The notes: generated by a model not told the origin, from the letters alone. Positions 22,931-35,207 are shown, numbered from the stretch's first letter. The stretch is DNA of 64,000 bases from Diorhabda sublineata (GCF_026230105.1 NC_079476.1:26774559-26838558), one strand, 5' to 3'. A program made the numbers and translations.

Positions 22931-25900
22931 GTGAGTTTTTTTTTCTATAAAATTAATTAAAAATCTAAATCTCGAACCACTTTTCCTCTTGTTCCTAACC
23001 CTCCACAAGTACAGAAGACTCTTCCACAGATCTAATAGGAGAGGAAGAAGATTACACGTGAAAAACACGACGTGCAAATCGATGAAGACCTGTTAGATGA
23101 AACTTTCCCAAAAAACAGATCATAGTTAACTCATAAGAAAACATTCCCAGACACGGTTACTTAAGAAGTAAGTGCTGGCAAAGGTTCATAGTCATCGAAA
23201 CTACACCTTCACCAGAAGAGTAGATCTCCAGGTAATTTCATGCTGTATGTGCTGACAAGGCTATATAACCATAGAACTAAACATTTACAAGAAGAGAGGA
23301 CCTTCCGGAATCTCCTACAGAACTAAGGGAACTGTCTTTAGAAGTGCTGACAAGGGTGTATACCCTTCACGAACAGGGTCGACTTGGACGACAAGAAGGA
23401 GATTACACATGGAAAAGGGGACGCCCAATTCGACAATGGGTCTCATCAAAAAAGTCTGTGTGCTCTAAATCATATCATATAAGAGATCAGATATCTTGAA
23501 TTCAACAATAACTGAATTTCATCTCGAACAAAAGCGATACACGATTGGTGGAAAGACATGATTCGATGATTTTAGTTGAAGATAGTTTATTCCTAAAATA
23601 GAAGATGACTCAAAACAGATTTCTCTCAGGTTTTGAGAAACCTTACTAACGTCATAGATATACTGGTTTAAACCAAGAAAATCCTGAAAGTCTTCCGGAA
23701 ATTGCTACTGGTTATATTGTAAACTGTAATGACTTTTATGTCCTCTTAAAAACTATCTTTCCATATCTGTTAACAATTTGGAGAAATTTTTCTCTAGCTT
23801 AAGAAGACTGCTGAGCTAGTTTACAAACATTCCATCTGAAAATAAGTTTAACGAACTGGTTTCATTTTTCATTCACATTGTTGATGACGTGCTTGATAAA
23901 ATTTCCAGTGCACCAAATATTCTGTATTTTGGGCACTGTGATTGGTAAAAAAAATCGTCTATATCGAATTTAGTACGGACACACTATTTATGTTTGAATA
24001 AGTGGTTAATATATAATTTCAATAATAAATTTTTTGAGCTTCAATTAATTTTTTTATTTGATACGGCGATGCGCTCGTACTAAAATCGGCTGGAGAATCG
24101 CATTTCGTTACCGATCATCGCTATTTTTAGATTAAAGTGTCTTCCAGTAACCAGCAACTGTTCAAAATAAATCAAAACAGAAATAGCTGTCGTCTTTCTA
24201 ATATTCCAAAATTATTTTATGTGTCATATGTATTTCTACTAACCAAAGGGAAGATACTATAACCTGTTGTTTCAATATTTACCCAATATTAAAATATATA
24301 TAGTGGAATTTATAACTTTTGGAAAAATGAAGACAGTAAAATAAATTTCTATACCTTGCGATTGCATCACAAGTTTATTAATCTTTTTGTAATTAAATTT
24401 GCTTCTAAAACAGAAATCGACGTGGTTATTAGGTAATTGGCGCAGTCAGTAGGATAATCTATTTGAACATGAGATTAATAAACGAAATGCTTGGACCTAA
24501 TAGTAAAATCTACGGAGATTTCTTCCAATTCAATTAAGATATCTTAGGAAGTAGTTACCGATTAGTAACATCCTTTTAATTCGTTAAATATATCGACTAA
24601 TTAACTTAATTTCATCAAAAATTTATCGTCTCGAAACGTTTCAGTTTTTTATGGTTCCTCTGTGCCATAGAACTGCCAATTTTTATAACGGATCATGTCA
24701 TTCGTCCAGTAACTTTACAAATCTGTTTTGTTTTACAAATATTTGTATACTTTAAAATGTTTCACACATCGTACGAACACCATCAGTGTAAATTTCTTTT
24801 CTATTTGTTTTATTAATGTAAATACGAAAAAGTCGAATCGTTAAATTTTGAAACAAATCTCCAAACATACTTTTCATTATAAACCAAAGTTAGTTCAGTT
24901 CATACTTATTTTTTTCGCAGGATATCTCTAGAAACGAAGCTTTCAAGCTTCAATTGGTTCTATGGTTATGATCAATTCAATCCTAGTAAATCCACATTTA
25001 TATATTTTTAATGAAAATTTATAAATTATTTTGAATAATATCAATTATTTGGCGCAGTCAGTAGGATAATATGTAAAATTATCTTTAGTTGGCTACATTT
25101 ATCGAGGTTTTAGTGAAACCCCAATCAGAATGTTTCATAAAATATTTAATATATTAATTTAGTGTTGAATGGCTTTGATTTATTTTGAGCTCTCTTTATT
25201 AAATCTATGCTTTGCACTTTATACAAAATTGTTTTTAGAAACAATCTATTTAGAATATTAAAATAGTATTTTGAGAATAAAAAAAGTATGTTTGTATTGC
25301 AATTCCACACCAACACGATCCGACGATTTATTTTAAAATGAAAAATTTTCATGAATGTTGCCAAGAAAATGTTTTATTACAAAATATATCAGAATTCATT
25401 AATAAATCGCTGGTAAGAGAAAAAATTTTGTAAAATCATTTGTAGATCAAATAAAATGATGACCATTGCTTTTTGAGTCTTATCGGCTTCTGTTAATAGA
25501 TGGCGTACTACATTTATATGATTTTCGACTTTGTTGTTTCTTCAATGATGTCCTCAATGAAGATCTAGCTTGAAGTCTATTCGTTTTCTGCATCCCAGTA
25601 TATACGAGTGACACGAATTTAAAGAAGGAAGTAAGAAATAAGTACTAAACTTCGACGTTTCACGATTGAGAATAGAATAGATAAAATAATTAAGCAATTT
25701 TGGAGAAAAAAACCACAGTATGACTCTATAAAAGTGAATCATTTGATTCGAACGACCCTCGTATTATTTGATCCCACGAAAAACATAAATTTCAATGAGA
25801 TAAAATGCAGACTACGTAATCTATATGTAAATAATAATCAAACGCACTGTATCTTTAAAATCAGATGTCAGAATTTGAATTTCAGCGAAAAAAAAAATGT

Positions 25901-26034
25901 AGTCAATTTTATTTACCCACTCTGTATATACAATGCATATTTACCAACATATCAAACAAATAACGTGTCTGAGCATTCGAAAAAGATAAATGCACGCCAT
26001 TTCTCTAAATCTAATTCTAATTTTATATTTCCAG
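22931..26034. other. Intron 8 (3.1 kb), AT-rich with short degenerate repeats
   Basis: No gene. A gtgctg(a/g)caa phrase recurs at about 23172, 23249 and 23343 within diverged repeats of roughly 80-95 bases. The phrase ggcgcagtcagtaggataat occurs at about 24438 and 25051, a dispersed repeat pair. The rest is featureless. Confidence 0.6.
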
Positions 26035-26211
26035 ATATCCGAACCACATCTCGACACTCAACGGGCATGTCTGTGCGTTGAGTCCATTCTTGAGAGACTG
26101 TCAGGAAGGCAGTTAGTCGTAACTAGAAACTGGCAGACTTTCCACACCGAGGTGGTGGAGAAACGCGAACTTCTGGTGCGCCTCGAATTGACCATGGAGG
26201 AAAGCTCCAAG
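26035..26211 (+). CDS. zormin: zormin exon 9 (spectrin-like)
   Basis: 59 codons, phase 0 both ends (acceptor tttccag, donor gttagt). Encodes RNWQTFHTEVVEKRELLVRL, a spectrin-type helix with Trp. Its codons are noticeably richer in G/C than those of its neighbours (many CTG, GTG and GAG), though the protein pattern fits the series. Confidence 0.85.
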
Positions 26212-27643
26212 GTTAGTAATTTTTTTTAACACACACCTGTGTTTACAGTGACACCTGTGAGATTCGGAGTGGGGACGTCAATAATACAATGTGAAGTAAA
26301 GAAATTTTGAAAATTTTTATCTAGTTTTTTGGATTTTAGTTATTGAATTCTTGATGATCGGTTAGTTTCAGTGTTTGCGATTCACAGATTTATAAATATC
26401 TTTAGGAATGAATAAAATTTTTTTATTCTTTTTGAAATATTTATTTTGGGAGGTCTCCAAATATTGACAGTTGCGATAATTAAGTGAAAATTATTTTTAC
26501 GAAAAAATATGTTTAGAAACTTTAAATTAAAATCTCGCCTCAGTATTTTTTTGTTAGTCTGTGAGTGATGACACTTTTTTCACTAAAAGAAATCGTTTCA
26601 ATCATCATCAGTGTAAGAAAAATTTTTTTTCAAATATTGATTCCAATATTGATTCCAAACTTTGCGTTTCTTATTTAATAGAATCAAAATTTTGGCATGA
26701 AATCTGCGGCAATATAATTATTTTGGAAATAACTACGTGGGAGTCATGAAAATTATTATTTGACATCGTTTGTTGAAATAAAATCAGTTGGATACGACTT
26801 TTATTTTTAGAACCACGATGCAGAAATCAAATTTCTTTATCCTTTTTCTTGAAATAAATGAAATTTTCTAGCTTCTGCAATAAAACTGTATACTTAGAGT
26901 TATACAGAATGTCCCACAGAAAATTTGCAAACCGTACATCAATCTTAGCTATATACTTCTCAAAAAAAAGTTTTACGAAAATTTATATACTTTGATATAA
27001 ATTATATAAATTGATACTGATGTACAGCATCTATATTTTATACTTCCCACGAAGATTTTTTTTCTTACACAACCATTATTTAGTTTGTTTACAGTGCTCA
27101 AATTATAAAGCATGCATTTAATAGTTCTTCTTACTTTTTTAATAATTTTTATTTTCATATATTTTTTATTGAAACGATATTTTTGGAGCCAGACAACAAT
27201 TAGAGATATTTTGGTGAGTCTACTACTAAATTTTTTCTGTAAAAAAATATACAGGGTGTTCATTCAGAAGGTGATTGCTCGTGTAAAATTAAGATGGGTC
27301 TTTCCTACAACAAAATTTCCTCACCACCCTCAAAAGATGGTAACTACAATTCAGTTTTATTAATTTTTTTCTAATATTTGAAAATTTCAATAATGCTCAC
27401 TTTTTTTCATATCTAAAGTTGACTGAGGAAATTTTGTTATAGAAAAGACCTTAATTTCATAAGAGCAATCACCTCAGTAGATGTTTTAAGCTGGTCTGGG
27501 GACGAAAGTGACGAATATGAACTAAGTCGTAGTATCCTTATCGTCCGTCTAACCGCAGATTGCGATAACCGTCCTCAGACCAGTTTTATAGCATGAATTT
27601 AGAAACACCTCGTATATTAAAGATTATTCTTCTTCAATTTCAG
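26212..27643. other. Intron 9 with a hairpin MITE-like element
   Basis: Non-coding. Contains acagggtgttc at 27251 and the long inverted repeat listed below. No coding signal. Confidence 0.65.
27269..27474. mobile_element. MITE-like hairpin element (about 205 bp)
   Basis: The left arm (27269-27323) and right arm (27424-27474) are imperfect reverse complements over about 50 bases. On the left, aggtgattgctcgtgtaaaa, and on the right the complement of ttttgttatagaaaagacct with ataagagcaatcacct. It is preceded by acagggtgttc, a string common at ends of insect DNA transposons. Confidence 0.7.
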
Positions 27644-28138
27644 ACAATCAACTTAGTCTCGAAACTAGACGACAAACTATACCCTGTGATAACCACCGAC
27701 TCCAATAAACCAAAGCAAATAGCCGATTTCATCGAAGATAAATTATCGATACTCATCCCCGAGGTGCGAAAATCTCAAGCAGACGTTAACGAAAAGATAA
27801 AAACAACAGAAGCTCTAATTCAACAAACTCAAAATAAAGACGAAACTAATTTATCCGTTAAGAAGAAACTGGACGAAATTAATCAGAAACTTCAAGATGC
27901 GGTGTCGGATTATCAAGTACTGTCTCAAGTTCTAATAGGATACTTTAGAAATTTGGAAGAAATCGAAAAGAAAGTTGAAGTATATAACGCAGAATTGGAA
28001 AAAACTGGTTACCCTAAAGATGTTACCACTGTCGATAGGTTCTTACAGCTACACGAGGTTTTAAAGCAAACTATAACTGAAAGATTGAGATTCGCTCAAG
28101 CCGAATGTGACCAGGTCGCCGAAAGGATCAGGAAACAG
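27644..28138 (+). CDS. zormin: zormin exon 10 (spectrin-like)
   Basis: 165 codons, phase 0 both ends (acceptor atttcag, donor gtgaga). Two helical units: LVSKLDDKLYPVI then KPKQIADFIEDKLSILIPEV and KKKLDEINQKLQDAVSDYQ, followed by FLQLHEVLKQTITERLRFAQ. Spectrin-like coiled-coil pattern without Pro-rich breaks. Confidence 0.92.
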
Positions 28139-28810
28139 GTGAGACATGCTCAATGCAAATAGACATCGTACGACTCTTGTATTAATTGGGGTCTTTATGG
28201 GGTGTTCGTCCTTTTAAAGAACTTTTGTTGATGCATGTCTCAAAGCTTATCTGTTGGCTGAATCACCTAGAGGTCTAGCTTGGTTAATGATGTTTATATC
28301 TTCCTACTGAGCCTCTGTTGGCTTAATGATTATTTTGAATCTCGTACTACCTTTGGCTCAAATAAAACTTGTAGTAGAAGCTTATAGAATGTGGTTATTC
28401 TCTTCAGGAGTTTTTGATGACTTCGTTATCGATGGTTCTATCCTAGATTATTCTGTTAAATCTCATACTACCTTGTGGTTTGAGAAGGGATATAATAAAG
28501 GGTTGTAGAATGTCTGAAATCTCTCGAAGAACATTTTCTGGCTTAAATTTTTCTATAGAGCCTCTATTGGCTCAATAATTCTTTTAAATCTTGTACTACC
28601 TAAAAGGCACGTAGTGGAAGCATATAGAATGTATCTATTCTCTTCCAGAGCTTTTATTAATGTTTCTATCCTTTTGAAGATGTTACGATGTCTTGGTGAT
28701 TCTTTACAATCCTCTACTAGCTTTATATCTAAGTAAAAAGGTATTGAAGAGTTATTAAATGATTATTTCCTCTTTTTACTTTGTATTTTATGTAAATTTA
28801 TGAATTTCAG
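28139..28810. other. Intron 10 with a diverged tandem repeat
   Basis: Two diverged copies of a unit of about 245 bases: gcctctgttggctt at 28310 and gcctctattggctc at 28560, each followed by ctcgtactacct or cttgtactacct and a (a/c)tatagaatgt(g/a)t phrase. No gene. Confidence 0.7.
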
Positions 28811-29083
28811 GAGCCGGAAACAGCTGCCGAACACGACATCAACAAACTTAAACATGTTTTAGAGCTCAATACATCGCAATTTGAAGATCAGTGGAGACAG
28901 AGACAAGATTCTTTGTTAGCCCATCGACAAATATCATCGTTCGACCACGATCTTATGAAAATTAATGATAGCATAGATGATTTAGACAGGCAGATGACAA
29001 ATATTACGGGGCAATACGGAGAAGCGGTATCAAGTGCTAAAGCCACGTCACAAGCTTTTGGAAATTTGGAGGAAAGTGTTCAG
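28811..29083 (+). CDS. zormin: zormin exon 11 (spectrin-like)
   Basis: 91 codons, phase 0 both ends (acceptor atttcag, donor gttagg). Encodes INKLKHVLELNTSQFEDQWR then a helix LMKINDSIDDLDRQMTNI. Typical spectrin-like repeat with a conserved Trp. Confidence 0.92.
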
Positions 29084-29354
29084 GTTAGGAAAAGAAATTG
29101 CATCTGATAAATAACAATTTTATTAATTTTTATAAAATATTGATCTGGTGTTAGGTAGTGGGTTTTGGTATAGTAAAAAACCATATTGTGACTCGAAACT
29201 TTTTTGGACAACAAAATTGGATAATTGATTGAATTTTTTTTAATTAAAATATTCACAGTTGCAAAACTAGATGAATGTTGTCCATTATTGCTCACCCTAT
29301 ATTTTTTAAATTTAAATTAAAATATTTTATCTTAATTTTATATCACTGTTTCAG

Positions 29355-29546
29355 ACTTTAGAACAAAGAATTCAATCTTTCATTAAATCTAGTGACAAAT
29401 TAATATCTGAAAATCATAAGGAATCACCACACGTCCAAAATGAAATATCCGCTCTGCAAGATAAATGGAATAACTTGAAAAATCAAATGAAAACAATTAG
29501 GAACCTCATAGATACCAGCATTAGATATTTCCAGTTTGTAGAAGAG
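29355..29546 (+). CDS. zormin: zormin exon 12 (spectrin-like)
   Basis: 64 codons, phase 0 both ends (acceptor gtttcag, donor gtaatt). Encodes IQSFIKSSDKLISENHKE and EISALQDKWNNLKNQMKTI, a clear spectrin helix with the Trp at the usual place, ending RYFQFVEE. Confidence 0.92.
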
Positions 29547-30420
29547 GTAATTTGAAATCATATTTCGTTATTTATTATGGTAACATACATCAAATAAATG
29601 TTTAAAGTTGAATTTCGAAATGCAGCTCATGGAAATGCTACTGGAACAAATCTGGCAACAGCTGCTTGGAACAATTTTTTGAGGTTATGCTGGAAACAAA
29701 AATTATTGTAGAATTTTTGATTATGTGTATGGATGTGTATCTTTTATATTCAAGTAAATCTTGTAATAGCTGATATAACCTACAATCTGGCAACAGCTGA
29801 TAAAACCTACAAACTTAACTTTTTCTCGTTGATCAGATAATAGTGAAATTTTTGTCAATTTCTTGGAAAATACTGGATGTATAATTATTGTGACTAGAAA
29901 GAGCTTCATTTCAACGAATTTCAATGAATTTGAATGTTTTTATGCGAAAATCAAAATGAAAATCCAAAAAAAATCGTTTGTTTTGCTGCCTACGAATTTT
30001 GAGGTTGAAAATTGATGACAACAACTGTAGTACTTTCTTTTTCTTTATCTATTTTTGTAAGACAAATAGTGAAGCCGTTAATCTAAATAAGTCGTGTGAC
30101 TAGCACACAGATTGCGCTGCTAATGTCAAATTCATATGACGTTAATGAAGTACCAGCTTTCAAAAGACTGTGTATAAAATTTCATGTCATTTGGATTAGT
30201 CAGAGAAAAGTGACAGCTATTTAAATGAAGCTACTTTTGTTATTTTCAATATAATGGGTTCAGAGCAGTGTTTGATTAAGTTTACACGAAAAAAATCAGA
30301 TTTTTTGCATAAGTTTTTCATAACGCAGCGTTGCCGGATTTCCAAACAATTTCAGGAGTAAAATATGACATAAAAATTTTTTAAAGCATATTTTAATACA
30401 AGTTTTTGTTATTAATATAG
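29547..30420. other. Intron 12 carrying one arm of an inverted repeat
   Basis: Non-coding. At 30160-30247 it holds one copy of an interspersed element whose reverse complement lies at 32279-32365 in the next intron. Near 30260-30300 an ATG-led stretch reads as a possible transposase start and then breaks down. Confidence 0.65.
30160..30247 (+). repeat. Inverted-repeat arm, left of exon 13
   Basis: A stretch ending gaagctacttttgttatt pairs with its reverse complement at 32279-32365. It holds agtgacagctatttaaatga, matching tcaaatggctgtcact on the other side with few differences. The two arms bracket exon 13. Confidence 0.8.
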
Positions 30421-31987
30421 GCCGACGAATGGTTTAGAGAAGGCAGTAAACTTTTAGTAACCATAGCAAGAAAATCCACAGCAATAAAGAAGCCTGAAGA
30501 AGCTGAAGAACTACTTAACGAAATCTCCCAGTTCCTTACGCCTGGAGAAGAAAAACAAAACGAAAGAATAAAAAATATATCGGAATTAGCAGTGAAATTA
30601 TACGGTCAAGATCAATCTAAATACGCTCCGGTGTTAAAAGGGAACAAAGAAATGCTAGAATCCTTCAAATCTATTATAAAAGAGCTTAACACGTTAGCCA
30701 ATAATTTACGACAAGCAGAAGAAGAACGCAAGCGAGCGGAAAGAGAGAAAGCAGAAGCTGAATTGGCGGAACAAGCCAGACAACAAGCCGAAGCTCAACG
30801 TAAAGAAGAAGAAAGATTAGCAGAACAAGCAAGAAAAACGGAAGAAGCTAGATTAGCCGAAGAACGAAGAAAAGCAGAAGAAGCTAGATTAGCAAATGAG
30901 GCTAGAATAGCTAAAGAAAAAATAGAAGCGGAAGAACGGAGATTAGCCGATGAAAAACGAAAAATTGAAGAAGTAAAAATAGCCGAACAAGCAAGACTAG
31001 CCGAAGAAAGACGACAAGCTGAAGAAGCTAAACGCGCAGAAGAAGAAAGATTAGCAGAAGAAAGACGAAAACTTCTAGAAGAGAAACAAAGATTACAACA
31101 AGCTAAAATAGAAGAGGAAGCTAGAAGAGCCGAGGAAGCTAAATTAGCCGAAGCTAGAAGATCCGAAGAATCTAGATTAGCCGAAGAAAAATGTAAACTC
31201 GAAGAAATTAAATTGAAACAACAAAAAGAAGCGGAAAGATTACGATTAGAAGAAGAACGACAAAAAGCGGAACAAGCTAAAATATCGGAACTGAAGAAAC
31301 ATACTTTAGAAATAACTGAAATTACCGACGTACATAAAATAGAGATACAAAACGCCGCTAATAAAAGAATACCATCACCAATACCTATTGTAGAAGACGC
31401 TAGTGAAGCTCCTGTTTTCGTTTCACCTCTCAGCGATGCGGTAATCGAAGAAGGAAATAAATTCACTTTCATGTGTAGAGTTACAGGTCATCCAACTCCA
31501 ATAGTCCATTGGTACAAAGCAGGACTTTCAATACAAAATAACCCAGATTATAGAACCTCCTTTCAAAATGGTTTGTGCACTTTAACAATAGAAGAAACCT
31601 TCGCGGAAGACTCGGCGAGGTATACGTGTAGAGCAACGAATCAAGCAGGAGAAGACGAAACTTCGGCGGTATTATCGGTGAAAGAAAACGAACCTGAAGA
31701 AGTGCTAGCCGCACCGTCTTTCGTCAAATTACTTCAACCTTCCGTAGCTAAAGAAGGTACGACATTTCAATTCGAATGTCAAGTGGACGGGAATCCTCTA
31801 CCAACTGTTCAATGGTACAAAAACTCTGATTGTATCGATAATTTTCCTGAGTTTGGTATTACTTATAATAACGGAAATGCTATATTGAAATTTGAGAAAG
31901 TGGGATTGGATGATAAAGCCGAATATACCTGCAAGGCTTCTAATCAACTGGGTACTGCTCAAAGTACCGCCAATTTAATAATTACAC
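30421..31987 (+). CDS. zormin: zormin exon 13 (charged helix, Ig1 and Ig2)
   Basis: 522 codons plus one base; acceptor aatatag, donor gtaagt, phase 0 in and 1 out. It opens with the last spectrin-like helices (ADEWFREGSKLLVTIARKS), then from 30712 to about 31302 a 197-residue Glu/Arg/Lys/Ala stretch of EEARLAEERRK-type repeats, then Ig1 (31408-31683) and Ig2 (31711-31986). Both Ig domains have the Cys, Trp and YTC pattern of I-set domains (VHWYKAG and YTCRATNQAGE; VQWYKN and YTCKASNQLG). Low AT in this exon comes from the repeated helix. Confidence 0.95.
30712..31302 (+). other. ER/K-rich single-alpha-helix candidate
   Basis: About 197 residues almost only of Glu, Arg, Lys, Ala, Gln and Leu, in loose 7- to 14-residue repeats (for example AEERRKAEEARLA). 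Regularly spaced opposite charges with few hydrophobic seam positions fit a stable single helix or rod. At 0.15 nm per residue such a helix would be roughly 30 nm long. Confidence 0.7.
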
Positions 31988-33160
31988 GTAAGTGAATACA
32001 TATTTTATTACTTTTTTTAATTCTTTGGTAGTATTGATGCGAGGGTTGCTTTTGATATCTTTGAAGCCTCCAATAACCACACGCAATTTCAATTTACGAT
32101 TCGATATAACCAATTTGTGGATTTTTTAAATGTTTTCTGAAGTAACCATGACCAGAATGTTCACCATCATCGTTGTCTGTACGACCAGAGTGCAAATAAT
32201 ACTTTTGAAGCCATTTCTGAGCTTGTACAGTATTTTTTTATCAAGAAATAATGATAAATAAGACACGAAATTGATTTTAAAATAACAAAAGTAGCTTCAC
32301 TCAAATGGCTGTCACTTTTTTCTGACTGATCGACTAATCATGGAATTTAGCACATAGTCAGTTGATAATGACAACGCCATCTATGTGTCAGTCACACTAT
32401 TTCTTGAGTGACGATTTATATTTAACTTTTCTTAACAACTTTTTAGTTTGGATTTCGTTTTTAATAATGGAAAAAATGACCTGTGCTATAAAATCGTATT
32501 TCCGAAAAAACGAAAAGTTGAATAACCCCAGATTAATTTTTGGCAGAAATCATTGTGACCATATTTAAAAATAAACAAGCAGTAGGAAATGGCATGGAAA
32601 TTTTGAGGGATTTCTACTAATAGCCGTTTAATTCTATTTTTAAAATGGATTGTTGACCTTACAATAATTATCTTCCTAAAGATCTAGATTCAAAAGAAAA
32701 TTATGTAGTTACAAGATTCAGAAACAACGATTTACGAGGTGCGTTAAAAGAACATACATTATTAATCGAAACTTTGTATTTTTGTTTAAAAAAATGAAAG
32801 AGAATGAATAAATTGTAAGTTATATGTTACAATAACTAGTATATTATAGCTTAACAACGTTGCCGGGCTTTAAAAGTATTATGGAAATCGAGGAAAAGAA
32901 AAAAATTATTAATTCACTATTTTGCAATAGCTTTTGATAAATATTTACTCTAATGGAATAATTATTCAAAAATACGTATTTTTCTGATTCAAATTAGCAT
33001 CTATAGGAACGTTATTAAGATAGTTTGAAATATGAACATATAAACTAACCCTCGTATCTACTACATAATTTTTTCGATTAATTTTTGACTTAAAATTGAA
33101 GTCTATTTATAAATAATGGATTTATTATGAATTATTGATTATATTTATTTTAAATTCAAG
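31988..33160. other. Intron 13 carrying the other inverted-repeat arm
   Basis: Non-coding. Inverted-repeat arm at 32279-32365. An isolated gcgttgcc-type core lies near 32868. Nothing else was recognised. Confidence 0.65.
32279..32365 (-). repeat. Inverted-repeat arm, right of exon 13
   Basis: Reverse complement of the element at 30160-30247: aataacaaaagtagcttcac, then tggctgtcacttttttctga and a gactaatca string. About 60 of the aligned bases pair. Confidence 0.8.
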
Positions 33161-33324
33161 CGTCTGAACCTGCTGAAGTTCCAGTATTTATTACCCCATT
33201 GTCGAACGTAATGGCGAGGGCAGGTCAGAAGATAAAATTGGAATGTGAAATTTCGGGATTGCCCCCACCAATTCTAACTTGGTCACACAACGGGAAAACA
33301 GTCAAAGAAACTCGTGAAATTAAA
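33161..33324 (+). CDS. zormin: zormin exon 14 (first half of Ig3)
   Basis: Acceptor attcaag, donor gtaagt; phase 1 in, phase 0 out. Encodes PVFITPLSNVMARAGQKI, LECEISGLPPPILTWSHNGK and the start of the next strand. The Ig is completed in exon 15. Confidence 0.92.
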
Positions 33325-34249
33325 GTAAGTACTATACTTCTTTTTTTCTTTTTAATTAACACTTTTATTTTTAAAAAGATTCTTATCAAAAAAATTTATA
33401 TTTAACGTGTATTATTTATCTGTGTGTGATTTGGGTCGTTAGTTTTTTTGGCAATGTTCGTTTGAAATGCATTTTAAAATAGTGAGGTTTATTTTTAAGA
33501 GTCCTCGTTGCATATTCAACCATTTTCTTTGGTTTTCATTATAGTTAAGATAAGTTTCAGTTACTTCTAATGTTTTATTAAATAAAAAAACTTATTTAGG
33601 GTAAGTTTTATCAGTACAAAAAATTTGATTACATTCTTTTCTTCACATTAATTCATTATTAAAAACTTTTTGATGCCATGCTTGTACAAGTATTTTGCCT
33701 TAATATAGACTTCAGTTTCATCAATTCTTGGTAATTTTAACTGTATCGATTTTTGCAGTGCCAGTATCACCATTTGATTTATCATCTTTGTTTGTCTTCG
33801 TCAGCTCCTTCTCCTTTTTCCTATAGTTTTTGACTCTGTACCAAGTTATTTAAAAGTTGTGACTATTCCATTTAGTTTCTTTTACTGTAAGTCCAACTTT
33901 GTATCCATTTTTCTCATTAATTATCATTGTTTTGGTAAAATCCATTGCAATCCTCTTCTATCCAAATTTTTGTTAGTGCTTCCAACTTTCTGTTATTTTC
34001 TGCTATAAGTACGATGTCGTCTGCATATAGTAAGCCTAAAACTCAGTCTACCTCCTTGTTTTATCCTTTTTTCCATCATAAAACTTTATCATCTTTGCTT
34101 GTTCTTCTTCTTATCACATTTCTCAATATTAAAATATCATCTATCATTTGTCCTCCTTCACTGGATATTGTTTCTTGTTCTTCAACTTTCTTTTCTTTTT
34201 CTTTTGAGAAATCTAATTTTTTTCTTATTAAAACGTGTGCATTTTGCAG
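33325..34249. other. Intron 14 with a LINE relic
   Basis: Apart from the reverse-transcriptase relic on the minus strand (listed), AT-rich and empty. Confidence 0.7.
33690..34155 (-). mobile_element. LINE reverse-transcriptase relic
   Basis: On the minus strand the codons at about 34012-34035 read LLYADDIVLIAENNRKLEAL, the catalytic YADD box of a non-LTR retrotransposon reverse transcriptase. Downstream in a shifted frame are INEKNGYKVGL-like words. Frameshifts and stops make it inactive. The clade was not determined. Confidence 0.8.
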
Positions 34250-35207
34250 TTACAGCAAGAAGGTAACAAAGCAATTCTGTTAGTACTAGAAGCATTCCCA
34301 AAAGATGCTGGTACTTACTCGATAATCGCCAAAAATTTAGCCGGAGAAGCTACTAGCACCTGTAGCGTTTCCGTTAAAGGTCGTTTACCAACAGAAACCT
34401 CAGATTCCGAAATAGCAAGTGACATGGAACCAATAAAACCTTCAGTACAACTACCTCTCACCAATACCAATGCTAAAGAAGGCACCAGAGTACGACTAGA
34501 TTGTGTAATAGTCGGACAACCGGAACCAGAAGTAATATGGTACCACGACGATCAACCCGTTAAAGAATCCCAAGACTTTCAGCTACTTTTCCAAGGCGAT
34601 CGTTGTTCTTTAATTATTCTAGAAGTACTTCCAGAAGACGCTGGTGAATACAAAGTGGTCGCGTTGAATTCGGCTGGCGAGACTTCTAGTAAATGCACGT
34701 TGAGCGTAACTGAATCAGATACAGAGAAACTACAAGAAGAAAAATCAGGAACGGCGCCGAAATTTTCGAAATTATTAACGGACGTGTTAGTTTCCGAAGG
34801 AGACAAAGTTATTCTAGAAGGAAATGTAAACGGCGAACCGAAACCCGAAATAAAATGGTTGCTAAATAATTTACCGATAACCGATGTTGAACATTTTATT
34901 TTCACTTACGACGACGAAGGAAATGTTAGGCTAGAAATCAATAACGTCAAACCAGAAGATAAAGGAGTGTATACTGTGAAAGCTTCGAATTCTATAGGGG
35001 AAGCAAAATGTTTTGCTCAGTTGATAGTGAAATCGTTTAAACCAACGGAGACAGTCCAACACGAAGAACAGAAGCAACCTCCAGATTTTAAGGAAGGATT
35101 CAGCGATAGGAGCATCGTGGAAGAAAGTTCCACAAAATTCGAATGTATCGTCGTGGGAAAACCCACACCGAAAGTAAAATGGTTGTTTAATGGCGAACAA
35201 ATATCAG
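34250..35207 (+). CDS. zormin: zormin exon 15 (Ig3 end, Ig4, Ig5, Ig6 start)
   Basis: 319 codons plus one base, phase 0 in and 1 out (acceptor tttgcag, donor gtaaat). Completes Ig3 (DAGTYSIIAKNLAGE), then Ig4 (from about 34433, VIWYHDDQPV, DAGEYKVVALNSAGE), Ig5 (from 34754, IKWLLNNLPI, DKGVYTVKASNSIGE) and the first half of Ig6 (from 35078, VKWLFNGEQIS). In Ig4 and Ig5 the second Cys of the usual YxC motif is replaced by Val, common in muscle I-set domains. Confidence 0.94.

Noticed and set aside
30795..31472. 225-codon open frame on the minus strand opposite exon 13
   Set aside because: A shadow of the repeated charged-helix codons; Ser/Ala/Leu-rich low-complexity, no start or splice logic.
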